Below are positions 23,970 to 26,745 of a DNA stretch of 26,745 nucleotides, piece after piece. A program made the position numbers and the translations under genes. The notes beneath the pieces are model-generated. The model was not told the DNA's origin. It did not search any database and worked only from the letters and a program-made list of their open reading frames with translations. The stretch comes from Seminavis robusta (taxonomy: Eukaryota; Bacillariophyta; Bacillariophyceae; Naviculales; Naviculaceae): positions 1 through 26,745 of the forward strand of contig CAICTM010001563.1 in the NCBI GenBank assembly GCA_903772945.1, in the 5' to 3' direction. How positions within the stretch are numbered: position 1 is the first letter of the stretch; every line of letters begins with the position of its first letter.

Positions 23970-25304
23970 TCATTGCTTGTTGTTGTTGTGCAGATACTTG
24001 TCGCGTTCTGCTCTGTGATGGGATGCAGCATGGTGCTTGGTGAAGTAGTCGGCTCGATTGGTGATTCCTGGTCGCCAATAGATGGTGAACTGGCCTTGCT
24101 GGATTCGGTCTTTGAGCCAGTAGAATCGCATGTCGATGGCTTTGGAGCGCTTCTGCTTGACTGTGCCCGCGAGGATGCCTTCTGCACACTTATTGTCCAT
24201 CTGGATGGGAGTGGCTGGTTGTGGATGGCCCATTTCAATGAGCGTTTGCCTGATTGGACACGCTTCTTGGGCATTGTTGAATGCTGCTCCTACTTCGGCT
24301 TCTGCTGCTGAGCTGAGCACGTTCTTCATGATCTTTGCCACCACATGGATTGCTCCATTATCTGGTGCATTGTCGGTGTCTCCATTGCTGAGGAAGAGGT
24401 ATCCACCGGCCTGTGATCGGGCTTTCGGTGCTGAGAGGTAGGAGGCGTCGGAATGCAGGTGTAGGATCATGTTGCTTTTGCGATATCGCAAGATTGCATT
24501 GGGATGTGTTGCTGCATAATTTAGGAGCATAACTGCTGCCTGTAGTGTCTTTTCAGTTCCTTGCGTTTGTTCAGCCGCTATGTCACCGAGTGCTACCAGC
24601 ATCGTGCTGTCGACTGCTCTTGCATAATATAATAATACCCCGACCACCTCCTGTACATGTTTGATTGCTTTGGAAGAAAGTGGGGTGGAATCATCGGTTG
24701 GTTCGGTGTATTGGATGGGTTGCCCGTACTGTGGGACGTTCCACTTGTGTGGTGCATGCTGTGGATGCAGTGGCTGTACGTGGTTGAATCTCTGTAGTGC
24801 TCTTTCCACGTAGCCTGGCATCGATAGATCTACAGTGCGGTTGTCGTAGTCCCAATCCAATCCGATACCGTAATACAGTGCTCCATCCCAGTCGGTTGTG
24901 ATTTTGTATTTTGCTGCCAAGGTATCGATAAGATGTTGGGCGCTGGCTCGTCCGACATATTTGACTCCGAAGTCATCGACCACGAGTGTGAAGCTGATGG
25001 GGAGGTGGCTGTGTTTGAAGAATCCGTGGATATGTTTTGATTGGTTGTACCCGTGTTGTTGGAGGTGTTCTACCAGGGCGTCATTGGCGATGCGACCGGC
25101 TTGTGGAAGTCCATACATGCCGCGGACGATTTCCACCATGACAAAGCCATTGTGCACAAGTCCGTGGAGGTTGTACTGGTCCATGATTTCGTCTGGGATA
25201 ATGTCTACTGGGATCCTCATGTACTCTGGGCGCTCCATGGGTGTCATGAGGTAAAAGTCCTTTATGTCGACACACATGAAGCGGGCGTTATCAGTGTAAA
25301 TCAA
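23970..25304 (-). pseudogene. Copia polyprotein fragment: reverse transcriptase and RNase H
   Basis: The open fragment is about 444 codons and starts without an ATG; its frame is open back to 25409. RT motifs in order: RFMCVDIKDFYLMTPMERPE, GMYGLPQAGRIAND, and the catalytic VVDDFGVKYVG in place of YVDD. RNase H motifs follow: LHSDASYLSAPKARSQAGG, SSAAEAEVGAAF, MDNKCAEGILAG and MRFYWLKDR, ending near YWRPGITNRADYFTKHHAASHH. The core is uninterrupted by stops, so decay is recent apart from the missing 5' half. It encodes the C-terminal part of Pol only and cannot act alone. Antisense frames at the same place are shadows. Confidence 0.92.
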
Positions 25305-26606
25305 TAAGTTTCTTGAAGGGTCAGTTCCAATACCGAAGTAGTGGACTGGACCTCGCTGAAATCCTTCCTCAGGTACAGCGGTAGTCAGGCAGTTCGACAG
25401 TCCGAGACATTAGCGACCTAATGAGCGCCAAGGCAGATGCCTTAGTCAAGCTGACAGCTTCCAGGGCAGGCCGTGCAACCACCAACCTTGGCTTGAGATC
25501 CAGGTGTCCACCGTGTCGAACGACACCAAGGAATCCCAGCTTGGTCCATCCCGGACCACCTCTCTTTGGTACGCCCAGTGCCACTAGGCTTGTGCCGAAT
25601 GAGAGGGATCCTTTGGGCAGCAATGCCATCTAGTCGGCAACCACCACCAATGGTTGACAGCAGCTATAGAAGCCCAACCACAGGATGAGTCCAATGTCCC
25701 AGCCACCAAGGTCCTCAGTTCTCCTCCGCCTCCAAGGCAATGGGGAGTCCTCAAGTGGTTTGGCATGTGGTTCCATCTGTGTTTGTTCCATGAATGGCCC
25801 ACAGGATATGTATCCCTCCAGCTCCGTGCTGCTAGCACCGTCCCTTGGATTTTCGGACGGGCAACTAACCTACGTCCCTGTCTGGTAGGCATCCCATCCA
25901 TCCCATCCGCAAGGGACATGATTGCGGGGCAAGAAGGCCGCATCCACTGAGAGCTGCCAACCGCTGAATCGGCCTGTGGCAAAGCCCGAAAATTTGTCTA
26001 CATATGAAGAAAAAGCAACAGCTATGATAGCATATACCAGCCGCACCGCTGCACTACCGATGCTGGCCATGCTGATGAGCACGCATCCCTTTGCTCCTAC
26101 CTTTGGTCCAGCAACCGACCGACCATGTCAAGTTCCCTCCACATTGTTGAGATCTCCACATCTTGCACCTCGTGTTCTCACTAAGCAGCGATGCTGTGTG
26201 GCCCATGTATGTTCCGTTTCATGGGGAGAGCTATGTATTGTAGTTAGTTAGTAGCAATCGTATATCGTGGCATTCCATGAGAGCGGATCATCGCACTCGT
26301 CGGGGAGCGTAACTTTTAAGAGCGAGAGCTCTGGATCTCGTCAGAGATAGCTCCAACAAGCTATAGCTGGCCTACAGCCTCCAGCATGCACAGTTGGCTT
26401 ATCTCCAGCAAAAGCAGCAAGAAAGGATCGTCCTTTCGACATAGTTAAGAATATAGTACGAAAATTGAGACCGATCCTGAATTAGCTTGTAGCCCTTTGA
26501 TACCGCAGCATTGATACCAATCCTGTTGAGGACCGGGCAGAAGCAGTAGAAGGTAGCAGATAGTACTGTTCCAGACTGCCACTGCACGATTGAATAACGA
26601 AGGCCC

Positions 26607-26627
26607 CCAGCTCCTGAGGAGAGCTGG
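26607..26627. repeat. Hairpin CCAGCTC...GAGCTGG
   Basis: A perfect 7-bp stem with a 7-nt loop. It stands directly before a second hairpin. Confidence 0.7.
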
Positions 26628-26634
26628 CCCAAAG

Positions 26635-26658
26635 GTCCAGCAGAGAGCTCTGCTGGCC
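26635..26658. repeat. Hairpin CCAGCAGA-GAGC-TCTGCTGG
   Basis: A perfect 8-bp stem around a 4-nt loop (26637-26656), extended by GG/CC beyond one mismatch on each side. Together with the hairpin at 26607 it may belong to a structured RNA or an element end. No family is recognised. Confidence 0.7.
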
Positions 26659-26745
26659 CTCTGTCTGACTGACAGGACAAGTCCTTGGTCTTGGTGCCTA
26701 CTGGAGGTGTTGGATACTCCTTGAGGCACGACAAGGCTCCCTGAG

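Larger units (their letters stand above)
23659..25360 (-). mobile_element. Ty1/copia retrotransposon, 5'-truncated (CoDi-like)
   Basis: The element runs right to left. The 3' LTR, polypurine tract, RNase H and most of the reverse transcriptase are present. Gag, protease, integrase, primer-binding site and 5' LTR are missing. Homology fades between about 25300 and 25360, where the residual VHYFGIGTDPSRN is a weakened version of the block before the first RT motif. Beyond 25409 the frame is closed by TAA. Confidence 0.88.
25410..26745. other. Right-hand region without a supported gene
   Basis: About 1.3 kb beyond the retrotransposon break. Overlapping short plus frames (25421-25633, 25654-25950, 25922-26251) could be read as exons, with AG and GT dinucleotides near their ends, but none has a recognisable domain. 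Opposite frames of similar length cover the same bases. I find no LTR copy and no missing H3 3' end here. Confidence 0.4.

Noticed and set aside
25584..25982. 132-codon minus-strand frame near the right end
   Set aside because: No start context or domain is seen, and plus-strand frames of equal quality cover the same bases.

Overview
The window is nuclear DNA from a photosynthetic stramenopile, most likely a pennate diatom. The organism call is inference. It rests on short GT-AG introns (76-113 nt), two secretory N-termini followed by the Ala-Phe transition typical of diatom plastid targeting, a UGA-encoded selenocysteine glutathione peroxidase, a CoDi-like Ty1/copia element, and gene-poor spacers full of self-complementary GTAC/CCGGTA/CTAG words. 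I recognise no operons or bacterial signals.

Left part (1-17.7 kb) is a normal gene-bearing segment. In order: a three-exon selenocysteine glutathione peroxidase (68-863, minus); a double-C2 protein with a CCHC zinc knuckle and a tail of repeated basophilic kinase-type sites (1437-3632, plus); a plastid-targeted Pro/Lys-rich repeat protein (4673-6727, minus); a secreted berberine-bridge-like FAD oxidase (7255-8907, plus); a divergent U6 snRNA with TATA box and oligo-T terminator (minus, about 9834-9941); a radical-SAM-like protein that lacks the cluster cysteines (10267-11124, plus); a TPR-like helical protein (12042-13247, plus); a probably plastid alpha/beta hydrolase (13450-14667, minus); a secreted protein with a duplicated 8-Cys domain (15152-15811, minus); and an eight-TM YhhN/TMEM86-like protein (16834-17694, minus). 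Several neighbours are divergent and share short promoter regions: GPx with the C2 protein, and the repeat protein with the oxidase. The TPR-like and hydrolase genes converge.

Right part (17.7-26.7 kb) is accessory. It has motif-rich spacers, an orphan cassette of three reading frames (19304-22530) that includes a 485-aa protein with a Cys...His...Asp pattern, and a 191-bp higher-order tandem repeat directly upstream of that protein. Next comes an intron-containing histone H3-like gene (23291-23696) cut at H3 codon 97 by the LTR of a Ty1/copia retrotransposon. The LTR (23659-23919) supplies a chimeric 12-13 residue tail, the stop codon and an AATAAA. The retrotransposon runs on the minus strand, keeps most of its RT and RNase H, and has lost its 5' half near 25.3-25.4 kb. 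The last 1.3 kb has no gene I can support but holds a pair of strong hairpins.

The observations most worth following are the UGA at the GPx catalytic position, the U6 variant with compensatory changes, and the H3 gene with K9R and K27Q truncated by the LTR. No single new multi-gene system could be demonstrated. The orphan cassette at 19.3-22.9 kb is the best candidate for something undescribed.
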